A program made the position numbers and the translations under genes. Shown here piece after piece: positions 8,283 through 17,265 of a stretch of DNA of 64,000 nt. Source of the DNA: Alistipes ihumii AP11 (GTDB taxonomy: Bacteria; Bacteroidota; Bacteroidia; Bacteroidales; Rikenellaceae); NCBI RefSeq assembly GCF_025144665.1, contig NZ_CP102294.1, positions 496,001-560,000 on the forward strand, written 5' to 3'. Positions within the stretch are counted from its first letter, which is position 1; every line of letters starts with the position of its first letter. The notes beneath the pieces were generated by a model, which worked only from the letters and a program-made list of their open reading frames with translations, made no database searches and was not told the origin of the DNA.

Positions 8283-8843
8283 ATGAAAAAGATTCTCTTG
8301 ACCCTTATGGCCGCATGCGCTGCATTTTCTTTCGCCTCGGCACAGGAAACCGGTTTCGGATTCGGTGTAAAAGCCGGCGTAAACATCTCGAACCAGACGC
8401 TGGACGACGCAGCCAAGTACAAAGCGGGTTTCACCGGCGGCGTATTCGTCGACTACCGTACCTGCAACTGGTTCGCCGTATCGGCCGACGTACTCTATTC
8501 GCGTCAAGGCAGCAAGATCAAGGACTCCGACGTCAAGCTGCGTACGGATTACCTGAACATTCCCGTTCTCGCCAATTTCTACCTGACGCGCGGCATGGCG
8601 CTGAAGGCCGGCGTTCAGCCCGGCTTCCTGCTGGCGGCCAAAGCGAAGGAAGGCGACGTCAAAGTCGATGTCAAGGAGATGTACAAGACGTTCGACTTGT
8701 CGATTCCGGTAGGTCTGTCCTACGATTTCAAGTTCGGCCTGATCCTCGATGCCCGCTACAACATCGGCGTAACGAATCTGGCTAAAGACGCAGGCTGCAC
8801 GCGCAACAGCGTGTTCGCTGTCACGGCAGGCTGGCGATTCTGA
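8283..8843 (+). CDS. Outer-membrane beta-barrel protein (PorT-like fold)
   Basis: A 186-residue protein with a clean Sec signal peptide (MKKILLTLMAACAAFSFASA, cleaved before QE). The mature part begins GFGFGVKAGVN and alternates beta strands ending in an aromatic, GWRF, at the C-terminus, as in the OMP_b-brl_2 family of eight-stranded barrels. Expected in the outer membrane; its ligand is unknown. Single gene closed by a strong terminator. Confidence 0.88.
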   Translation: MKKILLTLMAACAAFSFASAQETGFGFGVKAGVNISNQTLDDAAKYKAGFTGGVFVDYRTCNWFAVSADVLYSRQGSKIKDSDVKLRTDYLNIPVLANFYLTRGMALKAGVQPGFLLAAKAKEGDVKVDVKEMYKTFDLSIPVGLSYDFKFGLILDARYNIGVTNLAKDAGCTRNSVFAVTAGWRF

Positions 8844-8862
8844 CCCTTTCTTCTTTTGAATG

Positions 8863-8903
8863 GCGTCCGGCTCTTTTCGGAAGAGCCGGACGCTTTCGTT
8901 TCC
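8863..8903 (+). terminator. Rho-independent terminator
   Basis: GCGTCCGGCTCTT (8863-8875) with AAGAGCCGGACGC (8881-8893), TTCGG loop, then TTTCGTTT. Confidence 0.9.
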
Positions 8904-8973
8904 GGTAAATCATTTTTCCCGGCACGGACAAACGGAAAAATCGCTAACTTGAAACCGTAAAAACAGACGAGAC

Positions 8974-9240
8974 ATGATAACGCACAATACGGAAAAACAA
9001 CGGTTCGAACGAACCGAAAACGGACTGACAGCCGTCGTCGAATACCGCCGGAACGAAGAAGAGATCGAGTTGACGCATACTTTCGTTCCTCCGGCCTTGG
9101 AAGGGCAGGGGATCGCGGCCTCTCTCACCCGGGCCGCCCTCGAATACGCGCGCGCCGAAAACCTGCGGGTCCGGCCGATCTGTTCCTATGCCAGAGCCTA
9201 CATCCGCCGCCACCCCGAGTACGACGATCCGGCGCGATAG
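8974..9240 (+). CDS. Small GNAT-like N-acetyltransferase (YjdJ-type)
   Basis: An 88-residue protein of the minimal GNAT family (Acetyltransf_CG-like), made of only the acetyl-CoA-binding core: EIELTHTFVPPALEGQGIAASLTRAAL carries the beta 4 strand and the G-Q-G-I-A loop, and LRVRPICSYARAYIRRHPEY is the conserved end. Family length is about 90-100 residues. A TAACTTGA element about 25 bp upstream may be the promoter. Acceptor unknown. Its end nearly abuts the convergent esterase gene. Confidence 0.88.
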   Translation: MITHNTEKQRFERTENGLTAVVEYRRNEEEIELTHTFVPPALEGQGIAASLTRAALEYARAENLRVRPICSYARAYIRRHPEYDDPAR

Positions 9241-9254
9241 CCGGAGTCCCCGGA

Positions 9255-10214
9255 TTACGGTCGCCCGGCCCCGGCTAAAACGTCTTCGCGCTCCTGCGAG
9301 TCGAAGAACCGGCGGAAAAAGAGCATGTGATACTCGACGGCCTCGCGCCAATAATCGTGCGTATGCCCGCCGGGCCGGACGATGTATTCGTGCGATATGT
9401 GTCTGTACAGCATCCGCTCGTGCAGCTGCCGATTGACTTCGAAAAAGTAATCCTCCGTCCCGCAGTCGATCACGATGGCCAGTTGTCCGGGCTGCAGGCT
9501 GTAATCGACAGGCCGGGCCTCCTTGGAAGCGACTTCCCGGTTACGGTCCGTGAACGGCACGACGCGATACAACTGCTCGATCACCGTATACTCGTCCCAC
9601 AAGCGCGGATTTTCGGAATAGGGTCCGAGCTGCTCGCTGATCTTCCAATTGTTCGGGAAAGGCCGAATGTCGACGCCGCCGCTCATCGATCCGCACGCTC
9701 CGAAAACGTCGGGATGCCGGAACGCGAGCCACAGCGCGCCATGACCGCCCATACTGTATCCCGTGATCGCCCGTCCGCACCGCGAGCGAATCGTTCTGTA
9801 AAGAGAGTCCACACAGCCCACCAACTCCGTACTCACATAGGTTTCATACCGACTTTTCGGATCGACCGGACTGTCCCAATACCAGCTCGAGGCGCCGTCC
9901 GGACAGACGACGATCGTCCCGTACGCCGTAGCCGTGCGGGGAAGTTCGGGTTTGGTTTTACGCAGCCAGCTATCGTAACGGTTATTGTAGCCGTGCAACA
10001 GGTAAACGACCGGATAGCGGCGGGCCGGATCGGCCTCGTATCCTTCGGGAAGAATCACCAGATTCTTGACTTGCTTGTCCATCGAAGGGCTGTACACGCT
10101 GACGGTGTCTACCCGTTGAGCGCGAACCGGGGCCCAGCCCGCAAGAAGCGAAACCGTCCACACGATCCAAAGCAGGGACGAAACGCTTCGACAAAAGTTT
10201 TTGCGATATTTCAT
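9255..10214 (-). CDS. Secreted alpha/beta-hydrolase esterase (esterase D / feruloyl-esterase-like)
   Basis: A 319-residue protein with a signal peptide ending APVRAQ, then VYSPSMDKQVKNLVILPEGY, YPVVYLLHGYNNRYDSWL (oxyanion region), the nucleophile elbow GYSMGGHGAL, a D in the CGTEDYFF segment and PGGHTHDYWREAV with the catalytic His. This is the PF00756-type esterase layout. Bacteroidales members remove acyl groups from short esters or plant polysaccharides; the substrate here is unproven. The ATG at 10214 was chosen because the signal peptide starts there. It neighbours putative glycosidases and a rhamnosidase, which suggests glycan deacylation (inference). Confidence 0.87.
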   Translation of the reverse strand: MKYRKNFCRSVSSLLWIVWTVSLLAGWAPVRAQRVDTVSVYSPSMDKQVKNLVILPEGYEADPARRYPVVYLLHGYNNRYDSWLRKTKPELPRTATAYGTIVVCPDGASSWYWDSPVDPKSRYETYVSTELVGCVDSLYRTIRSRCGRAITGYSMGGHGALWLAFRHPDVFGACGSMSGGVDIRPFPNNWKISEQLGPYSENPRLWDEYTVIEQLYRVVPFTDRNREVASKEARPVDYSLQPGQLAIVIDCGTEDYFFEVNRQLHERMLYRHISHEYIVRPGGHTHDYWREAVEYHMLFFRRFFDSQEREDVLAGAGRP

Positions 10215-10380
10215 GTTTCTTGCTGTCAATCGTCCGCAAAAATAGCGAATCGAAAGATAAACGAATCGACTCGCCCGATAAAATCCTGCACGCCGTACGG
10301 TAAAAAATCGAAAGCCCATATCGAATCAAAGCCATGTTCGCAAACGGACCTCCGAGAACACGAACCGCAATAAAAACGCA

Positions 10381-10408
10381 GAAGTCCGCCCCGATCGGGG
10401 CGGACTTC
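10381..10408 (-). terminator. Terminator of the tandem glycosidase-like genes
   Basis: A perfect palindromic stem, GAAGTCCGCCCC / GGGGCGGACTTC, around GATC. A T-rich stretch follows a few bases beyond it on the minus strand. Sits 17 bp past the stop at 10426. Confidence 0.75.
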
Positions 10409-10425
10409 CTGTCGAAAGGAGAATC

Positions 10426-11643
10426 TCATTTCCGTTTCTTCGTCCACGTATAGATCATGGCATCGCCCGGATCGACCTCCAGAACGCCCGTATAGGCTTG
10501 TGCCGGCACAACGGAACCGTCCTTGAGCACGCGGCCGACCGACTCGTCGGCATAGAACGTCAGCCTCATCGGACGCTCGTAATCGCGGTTGACGATCAGC
10601 AAATACAGTCCGCCCTTATTCTCGAGCAGCGAAACGACGGCTCCGGTCCCTTCTGTTTCAAGCACCTTGACCGGAGCGGGCAAGGCAGTCAGTCGCTTGG
10701 TACCGCGCGGAATCCGGTCGCCCGTATGACGGACAGAAATCACCTTAGCCCCTACGAATATGCCCGACAGGGCCTTCAACTCCTGATTCATCGCGCGGAC
10801 ACGGTCGTAGGCTACGGTGCGCTTGCCGTCCAGGCCGATCGGTCCGAACCGGTAGTCCCAGAAAGAGTCGCCCTGCGGAGTCCAATAGGTGAAATACTGT
10901 ATCCCCTGCGCTCCGTAAGCCAAATCGCTGTAAACCTGAAGCCGCAACATGGCCGGGGTCGGAACAGGATAAGGACCGTGCGAGGTCGCCAGTGCGAAAG
11001 CCCAGAACGGCTTGCCCGCCTTGCGCGCTTCGTCGGAGAACTCTTCCAGATTCTCGTACCACTCCGCCTTCAGCCCGTCCCGCGTGATCGGGTAGTGGTC
11101 GAAAGTCAGAAAGGGCAGCGGCACCTGCTCGTCGAAACGGGAGACATACTCGCGATAGGATTTCACGCCCAACTGGTCGAGATGCTCCTTCGGGCCGGTC
11201 GGGAACAGGTTCAGATAGCAGAAATGCTCGTTATCCACCGCCTGAATCCGCCGCGCCCACTCTCCCAGCTCGGCGAACTCGTTGCTCCGGGGCTCGTCCC
11301 GAAGGAAATAGCCGGCCAAAGCGGAATGATTCATAAAGCGGCGCACGGTCTTCTCGGGTTCTTTTTCCAATTCAGGGCAACCGATAATCAGTTTGACACC
11401 TGCCTTTTCCGCCGCATCGAGCCCTTTGGCTACCGCATCGGCGCTCGGGAAGGAACGGAAGTTCAGCGTAAAGCCCGCATCCCGCAACTCTTCGAAACGC
11501 TCCACGGTCGCCTCATGCGCGGGAATACCGTGCCAAGCCAGAATCGGCAAATCGGCCGGCTCGATCCGTGGCTGAGCCGATACCGGGAAACAGCCTATCA
11601 TGCAGGCCATGCAACCAATCCACACTTTTCTTTTCACACTCAT
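10426..11643 (-). CDS. Putative secreted TIM-barrel glycoside hydrolase, paralogue A
   Basis: A 405-residue exported protein. After the signal (cleavage likely in PVSAQP, though MIGC could act as a lipobox) comes a TIM-barrel-like run: LPILAWHGIPAHEATVERF, KLIIGCPELEKEP, ALAGYFLRDEPRSNEF (candidate acidic catalytic residue in RDEP), FLTFDHYP, AFALATSHGP and YGAQGIQYFTYWTP. A C-terminal beta domain follows (IVNRDYERPMRLTFY). The layout recalls clan GH-A-type hydrolases, but I cannot name the family. Closely paralogous to the gene upstream, 19 bp away, so the two form an operon. The longer frame from 11670 overlaps that gene and is less likely. Confidence 0.68.
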   Translation of the reverse strand: MSVKRKVWIGCMACMIGCFPVSAQPRIEPADLPILAWHGIPAHEATVERFEELRDAGFTLNFRSFPSADAVAKGLDAAEKAGVKLIIGCPELEKEPEKTVRRFMNHSALAGYFLRDEPRSNEFAELGEWARRIQAVDNEHFCYLNLFPTGPKEHLDQLGVKSYREYVSRFDEQVPLPFLTFDHYPITRDGLKAEWYENLEEFSDEARKAGKPFWAFALATSHGPYPVPTPAMLRLQVYSDLAYGAQGIQYFTYWTPQGDSFWDYRFGPIGLDGKRTVAYDRVRAMNQELKALSGIFVGAKVISVRHTGDRIPRGTKRLTALPAPVKVLETEGTGAVVSLLENKGGLYLLIVNRDYERPMRLTFYADESVGRVLKDGSVVPAQAYTGVLEVDPGDAMIYTWTKKRK

Positions 11644-11662
11644 ATCCAATCGGCTACATAGA

Positions 11663-12883
11663 TTATTCAAGCATATAAATCATCGCGTCGCCCGGCTCCA
11701 CGACCATAGTTTCGTGATAAAGCGATGCCGGAACGACCGATCCGTCCTTGAGAATCCGACTCGCCGTCTCGTCCAACTCGATTTGCAGCGTCATCGGATT
11801 CTTGAAATCGCGATTCACGATCACAACGAAACGGTTATCCCCGTTACGCAATTCGGACACGACAGCCCCCGCACCCGTCGTCTCGAGCTTCTTCACTCCG
11901 GCAGGGAGCTCGGTCAGCCGAACGGTTCCTCGGGGAATCGACTCGCCCGTATGACGGACCGACACCACCTCGCAGCCGAGGAACACGCCGCTCAAAGCCT
12001 GAATCTCGGCATTCATCTGCTTGATCTTGTCGTATACGTCGGTCCGACGGCCGCTGCTCCGCTCGACGGGTGCATGATGGAAATCCCATGTCGGATTCTT
12101 CTCCGGAGTCCAGTAAGTGAAGTACTGAATTCCCTGAGCGCCATAGGCCAAATCGCTGTAGACCTGAAGTCTCAGTTGCGCCAGATCGGGAATCGGGTAG
12201 GGTTTGTGAGCCGTAGCGAGCGCAAAGGCCCAGAACGGCTTGCCCGCCTTGCGCGCCTCGTCGGAGAATATCTCCAGATTCTCGTACCACTCGGGGCGGC
12301 ATGTGTCGCCTACGACCGGATAATGATCGAACGAGAGCAGTTGCAGGGGCACCTCCCGGTCGAAACGATTGACGTATTCCCGGTAACTGTCCGTCTTCAG
12401 TGTCTCGCCAGGCGCATAGTTCGGGAACAGATTCAGATAGCAATAGTGCGCGTCATCGGTCGCACGGATCCGCGCGGCCCATGCGCCCAGTTCCGCGAAG
12501 TCGTCGGCCGACGGCTCGTCGCGCAGGAAATAGCCCGCCGTCGCCGGATGATTCATGAAACGGCGAACGGTCGCCTCGGGCTCGGTTTCCAGCTCGGGAC
12601 ACGAAACGATCAGCCGAATGCCGACCCGCTCGGCCGTATCCAGCGCGCGGGCCATAGCCTCGGCATCGGGATACCCGGTAAACTGATGCGTGAATCCGGC
12701 ATTCTTGAGCTCTTCGAAACGTTCGACCGACGTACAATCGGACGGAATGCCGTACCATGCCAAAACCGTCATTTCGCCCGCAGAGGGTAATTTCGGCCAG
12801 CATCGCACCGACTGTTCTTCTTGCGAGGGCCGGCATCCGATCAGCGCAGCCGTCAGCAAGGGAAGCAACCATAGTTTTTTCAT
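11663..12883 (-). CDS. Putative TIM-barrel glycoside hydrolase lipoprotein, paralogue B
   Basis: A 406-residue predicted lipoprotein (MKKLWLLPLLTAALIGCRPS, lipidated Cys at residue 17). It is co-linear with its downstream neighbour and shares long motifs: RFMNH then AGYFLRDEP, SFDHYP, FSDEARKAGKPFWAFALAT, LRLQVYSDLAYGAQGIQYF and VVSVRHTGESIPRGT. It therefore arose with it by tandem duplication. The clear lipobox indicates membrane anchoring. The start at 12883 is fixed by the signal peptide; 180 bp of open frame upstream contains the promoter. Specific activity unknown. Confidence 0.7.
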   Translation of the reverse strand: MKKLWLLPLLTAALIGCRPSQEEQSVRCWPKLPSAGEMTVLAWYGIPSDCTSVERFEELKNAGFTHQFTGYPDAEAMARALDTAERVGIRLIVSCPELETEPEATVRRFMNHPATAGYFLRDEPSADDFAELGAWAARIRATDDAHYCYLNLFPNYAPGETLKTDSYREYVNRFDREVPLQLLSFDHYPVVGDTCRPEWYENLEIFSDEARKAGKPFWAFALATAHKPYPIPDLAQLRLQVYSDLAYGAQGIQYFTYWTPEKNPTWDFHHAPVERSSGRRTDVYDKIKQMNAEIQALSGVFLGCEVVSVRHTGESIPRGTVRLTELPAGVKKLETTGAGAVVSELRNGDNRFVVIVNRDFKNPMTLQIELDETASRILKDGSVVPASLYHETMVVEPGDAMIYMLE

Positions 12884-12910
12884 AACGAGATTATTTGGGT
12901 TAAAAGCCTT

Positions 12911-12918
12911 CAAATTTA
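12911..12918 (-). promoter_or_regulatory. -7 element for the tandem glycosidase-like operon
   Basis: Minus-strand TAAATTTG, 28 bp before the start at 12883; no clear -33 element. Confidence 0.5.
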
Positions 12919-13093
12919 ACAAAAAATCGACTTTCACGAAACCGCGCGACTGCGGGGCTTGCATGCGGGAACGTTTCTCGGCGGGAAACGGGCGGTTCCG
13001 AAACCTCCTGTCCGTGCGACGCCGGCGGCCGCTTTCCCGAATCCGCAAACAGGAAACGCGCAATACGAAGGGCCTCCGCGCCGTTCATATCGT

Positions 13094-14029
13094 ATGATCA
13101 TCAGCGCCAGCCGTCGGACGGACATTCCCGCCTTCTACGCCCCGTGGTTCCTTAACCGCCTCGGGGAAGGACACGTACTCGTTCCCAATCCGTTCAATCC
13201 GCGGTCGGTCAGCCGCGTGAGCCTCCGTCCGGACGCAGTGGATTGCATCGTCTTCTGGACGAAGAACCCCGCTCCGATGCTGCCGAGGCTCGGCAAACTG
13301 AACGGCTTCAAGTATTATTTCCAATTCACGCTGAACCCGTACGGGAAAGACATCGAGCGCAACCTTCCCTCGATCGAAGAGCGGATCGAGACATTCCGAA
13401 AACTTTCCGAAATGATCGGAAAAGAAAGAGTAGTCTGGCGTTACGACCCGATTCTGATCAACGAAACCTACGACACGCGCTTCCACCGCGAAGCTTTCGC
13501 CCGCCTCGCCCGCAAGCTGAGCAACCACACCGAACGCTGCATGCTCGGCTTCATCGACCACTACCGCCATATCCGTCCGGCCCTGGACCGGCAGGACATC
13601 CGTCCGCCGGAACGCGGCGAGATCGAATCGATGGCCGCCTCGTTCCGATGCGCGGTCGCGGACAGCCCGATCCGGTTGGAAACATGCACAGTCAAGATCG
13701 ATCTGAGCCAAGCGGGCATTCCCGGCGGCCCGTGTATCGACAAAGACCTGATCGAGCGGATCGCCGGCTACCGCATCACCGCCACCAAAGACCGGAACCA
13801 GCGAAAAACCTGCCGCTGTATCGAAAGCATCGACATCGGCATGTACGACAGTTGCCCGAACGGATGCACGTATTGTTACGCTACCAGAAGCAAGGAGAAC
13901 GCGGTCGCGAACAATTTCCTGCGGCACAATCCGAACTCGCCCACGATGATCGGAGAGCCGTGCGAGGACTCCGTAATCAGAGATCGGCCGGCGCACAGTC
14001 TCCGAAACGGAGAGCACTCGTTGTTCTGA
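13094..14029 (+). CDS. DUF1848 family protein with C-terminal Fe-S-type cysteine cluster
   Basis: A 311-residue DUF1848 member: the N-terminal MIISASRRTDIPAFYAPWF and CIVFWTKNPAPMLPRL are family signatures, with VWRYDPILI in the middle. At residues about 239-265 there are five closely spaced Cys (CRC, then DSCPNGCTYCYA), a pattern resembling radical-SAM/4Fe-4S sites, here at the C-terminus instead of the N-terminus. No reaction has been assigned to the family as far as I know. ATG 13094 is preferred because the conserved block starts there. Lies divergent to the glycosidase-like genes. Confidence 0.85.
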   Translation: MIISASRRTDIPAFYAPWFLNRLGEGHVLVPNPFNPRSVSRVSLRPDAVDCIVFWTKNPAPMLPRLGKLNGFKYYFQFTLNPYGKDIERNLPSIEERIETFRKLSEMIGKERVVWRYDPILINETYDTRFHREAFARLARKLSNHTERCMLGFIDHYRHIRPALDRQDIRPPERGEIESMAASFRCAVADSPIRLETCTVKIDLSQAGIPGGPCIDKDLIERIAGYRITATKDRNQRKTCRCIESIDIGMYDSCPNGCTYCYATRSKENAVANNFLRHNPNSPTMIGEPCEDSVIRDRPAHSLRNGEHSLF

Positions 14030-14117
14030 CCGCATTCGTCGCACAAACGGACACTCCGCCTATCCGACAAATACGCTCCCTGAACCGGCCGGACCGCGCT
14101 CAAAGACCGCAACCGGC

Positions 14118-16856
14118 CTATTCGACCCGAAAGCCGTAGCGGCCCGAACGGACCTCGTACACCGCATACCCGTCACGGATGCCCTCGAACGAAAGATTCT
14201 TGTCTCTGCCTGCCCGGCCGACATCGGTCGATACCGAATCGGAAGACCGGGCTCCGGGCACCCAAACGGTCGCCGTGCAGCCGACCGGAACCTGCACCGT
14301 CATTTCAAAGCGTCCGTCCGTCCTGCGCCATTCGATCGACGCCTCGCCGTAAGGAGTCGCCTTGTCGTAACGGGCGAAAGTCAGGCTATCCGGCGGCACC
14401 GGACGGAACACGATATGCCGGTAACCGGGACGAGAGGGATCGGCGTTCATACCCGCCACCCGCCGGTAGAACCACACGAGCGAGCCGCCGAACATCGGAT
14501 GATTGCGGGAATTCTCGCCGTTCCACTGCTCCCAGGTCGTCGTGGCGCCCTGCTCGATCCACCAGCCGAAGCTCGGGTAGTCGCGCTTGTTCATCGCCTC
14601 GTAGGCCAGCTCGTTTAGGCCGTTGTCGCAGAGCGTCTCGAAAAAGAACTGCGTGCCGAATATGCCCGTGTCGAGATGCCCCCCGTTCGACAGGATGTCC
14701 TGCCGGAGCGAAGCGATCACCCGGTCGCGCCGATCGGCCGGAACGCCGATCCGGAGCGCGAAAACATTGCCCCCGTAAGCCCCGTAGGAGCCTTTCCGTT
14801 CGTCGTAGAACCGGTCGTGAAAGGCTTCGGCCGTTCGCGCGGCCAATTCGTCGTACCGCACGACGTCCTCCCTGCGGCCCAGCGCCTCGGCCGCACGGGC
14901 CGTCAGATCGGCGCATCGCCACAGATAGAACGTGTGCACCATCTCCGTCGGCGGAAATTCGAAAGCCGGACACCAATCGCCCAGATTCATCCACTGGCAA
15001 GGCGAGTTCATCCACATGACGCCTGTGGAATCGACCCAGCGCATCATGTAGCGTACCTGCTCCTTCATCGCATCGAAACAGCCTTCGAGCATGTCGAGAT
15101 CGCCGTAATGCACATAGAATTCCCACGGCATGATGTTCATCGCGGCTCCCCATGCCACGCCGCCTCCGCAGCCCGGCTGCCAGGGCGCTCCGTTGGGCAC
15201 GTACCCCGTCTCGACGTTCTGGGCGCCCCAGATGTCGCGGATCCACTTGCTGTAAAACGCCGCCGCGTCGAAATTGTGCATGACCGTCACGCAGGCCACC
15301 TGCCCGTCGCCGGTATAGGCCGACCGCTCGCGATGCGGACAGTCGCTGGCGATACAGCCGTGCATGTTGTCCGTCTGGCTTCGCCGCCATATGCGGTTGA
15401 TTCGGTTGAACAAGGGGTTCGAGCATTCGAAACGGCCCGTCGACGGCACATCGGTGTAGACGGCCTCGGCCGTAATTTGCCCCGGACTCAGCTCGCCGGG
15501 CCAGCCGTCGATCTCGACCTCGCGGAACACGTACCACGTAAAGCGCGTATGATAGGATTCCGGAGCGCCGCCCCGCATCGTATAGCTGTTCGATCCGTTG
15601 GGCGACTCGCAGAGGTAGCGGATGTCGATCCGCTGTCCGGCCTCGCCCGTCACGTCGTGCAGGTGCACCCAGCCGGAAATCTCCTCGCCGAAATCGACCC
15701 GATACCGGCCTTCGCCGAGCTTCTCTATTTTCTCGGGCCGGAGAATCTCCATCACGCGGTCGGCAGGGGAGGTCTGCGCGACCAGTTTTCCGCCCGGGGC
15801 CCGGCGCGGAGCGGCCTGTTTCCACGACGAATCGTCGAAGCCCGGCGAACACCAGCCGGGTTGTTCGGCCCTCGCGTCGTAATGCTCGCCCGAATAGACC
15901 ATATCGGTCAGCGGCCCTTCGGAAACCCTCCATGTCGGATCGGTCGGTATCACCTGCTGCGTCCCGTCCTCGTAGACGATATGCAGCTGGCCGAAAAACC
16001 GGGGCGTACCGTACGGCCTCACCCAGTGAATCTTCGCATTGTAAAAGCCGTTGCCCAGCATCGCGCCGATCGCGTTCTCGCCAAGGCGTATCCGATCGGT
16101 CACGTCGTAGCCGAGGTACATGACCCGATATTCCCTGAAATTGTCCTCCAGCGGAACCGCTCCCCGGTCCAGGTTCGTCCGCTTGCCGTAATTCGTCTGA
16201 TTGGGGACGAGCACGTCGTCGCCGACTTTCTCCCCGTTCATGTACAATTCGAAATAACCGAGTCCCGTCCCGTAAAAACGGGCCGAAGCCACCGGCTTAT
16301 CCGCACGGAATGCCTTGCGCAGCAGCGGGGCGCGCGGCGGAACGTCCCCGCCGGTATCCGCCAGCGGCTCGTCGCCCTGCCACGGAGCTCCGATCCACTG
16401 ACACTGCCAGTCGGACTCGTCGAGCAGTCCCATATGCCATACGGCCGGCTCGCTCCACTCGGAAACGCGGCCGCGATCGTCCCAGACGCGGACCTGCCAC
16501 CAGCAGCTCTCGCACGAGCGCAAGGGACGGCCGCCGTAGGGAATCAGGATCGAACGGTCGTCCTTCACCTTGCGGCTGTCCCACAGATCGGCCTCGCCGG
16601 ACAGCAATTTCTCCTCGGACGACGCCACCCGGATTTGCCAAGCCTTTTGGCTCGCCCCCCGGCGATCGGATACCGCTTCGTTGATCCACGACAGCCGCGG
16701 GTGCTCGGCATCCACGACCGACGGATCGGTCCTGTATTCGCATGTCAGCTTGCGCGGAACGATATCCGCGCCCGTGGCGGCGGCCGTCGCCGGAATCGCC
16801 CACAGCAGGCAAGCCGCTCCGGCCAACAGCCGGAAAATCATTTTTCGGTCGTTCAT
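14118..16856 (-). CDS. Secreted alpha-L-rhamnosidase, GH78
   Basis: A 912-residue exported enzyme that releases terminal alpha-L-rhamnose. The signal peptide ends about residue 26 (TAAATG). Domain order matches GH78: an N-terminal Ig-like domain (about 30-145), the Bac_rhamnosid N domain (ARFYGTGLGYFELYMNGEKVG), a concanavalin-like domain, then the (alpha/alpha)6 barrel. Around residue 504, SDCPHRERSAYTGD carries the catalytic acid Glu. Around 774, GATTTWEQWNG carries the probable base Glu. A C-terminal beta domain closes it. Nearest neighbours are a DUF1848 gene and AT-rich DNA; no SusC/D or regulator is adjacent. Confidence 0.95.
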   Translation of the reverse strand: MNDRKMIFRLLAGAACLLWAIPATAAATGADIVPRKLTCEYRTDPSVVDAEHPRLSWINEAVSDRRGASQKAWQIRVASSEEKLLSGEADLWDSRKVKDDRSILIPYGGRPLRSCESCWWQVRVWDDRGRVSEWSEPAVWHMGLLDESDWQCQWIGAPWQGDEPLADTGGDVPPRAPLLRKAFRADKPVASARFYGTGLGYFELYMNGEKVGDDVLVPNQTNYGKRTNLDRGAVPLEDNFREYRVMYLGYDVTDRIRLGENAIGAMLGNGFYNAKIHWVRPYGTPRFFGQLHIVYEDGTQQVIPTDPTWRVSEGPLTDMVYSGEHYDARAEQPGWCSPGFDDSSWKQAAPRRAPGGKLVAQTSPADRVMEILRPEKIEKLGEGRYRVDFGEEISGWVHLHDVTGEAGQRIDIRYLCESPNGSNSYTMRGGAPESYHTRFTWYVFREVEIDGWPGELSPGQITAEAVYTDVPSTGRFECSNPLFNRINRIWRRSQTDNMHGCIASDCPHRERSAYTGDGQVACVTVMHNFDAAAFYSKWIRDIWGAQNVETGYVPNGAPWQPGCGGGVAWGAAMNIMPWEFYVHYGDLDMLEGCFDAMKEQVRYMMRWVDSTGVMWMNSPCQWMNLGDWCPAFEFPPTEMVHTFYLWRCADLTARAAEALGRREDVVRYDELAARTAEAFHDRFYDERKGSYGAYGGNVFALRIGVPADRRDRVIASLRQDILSNGGHLDTGIFGTQFFFETLCDNGLNELAYEAMNKRDYPSFGWWIEQGATTTWEQWNGENSRNHPMFGGSLVWFYRRVAGMNADPSRPGYRHIVFRPVPPDSLTFARYDKATPYGEASIEWRRTDGRFEMTVQVPVGCTATVWVPGARSSDSVSTDVGRAGRDKNLSFEGIRDGYAVYEVRSGRYGFRVE

Positions 16857-17224
16857 TCGTTCAAGTCGGATTATAAGTGAAACCTGCCGGGATTCTTCAC
16901 ACCCAAGCCCCGGTTCACAAATATAATATTTCCGGCGGATTTATCCGACTCGATTCCCTATCTGTTTTTCCGGGCGCAAGTGCGAGAAACGGATATCTCA
17001 TTCGGCGAGGGCATCATTTTTTGTCGACCCTAATTAGCGACCGTCCATGTCGAGGTATTTTTTGAAGGGTTATTGTTGCAATAAGCATACGGACTGACCA
17101 AATAGTCTTTCTCAATTAACGGGCCCGTCATTCGATTGTGGAATAATATTCATCCGTAACCGGATCGAATATTATAATATCTATGTCGAATCAGCCAAAG
17201 TTTCACTTTGCGAAAAAATAATAG
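16857..17224. other. Non-coding gap with the rhamnosidase promoter
   Basis: Minus-strand TATATTTG at 16925-16918 is the likely -7 element of the GH78 gene. The rest (from about 17040 on) becomes AT-rich and shows no recognisable gene. Confidence 0.5.
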
Positions 17225-17259
17225 AAAGAGCAAGTGATTTCTCACTTGCTCTTTTTGAG
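17225..17259. terminator. Bidirectional terminator
   Basis: AAAGAGCAAGTGA (17225-17237) pairs perfectly with TCACTTGCTCTTT (17242-17254) and is followed by TT. It closes the minus-strand lipoprotein gene. Confidence 0.75.
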
Positions 17260-17265
17260 GATAAG

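Noticed and set aside
14676-16880. A 734-codon plus-strand open frame opposite the rhamnosidase gene
   Set aside because: Shadow of the GC-rich GH78 gene; translation is Arg/Pro/His-rich with no family pattern, while the minus strand has full GH78 motifs.
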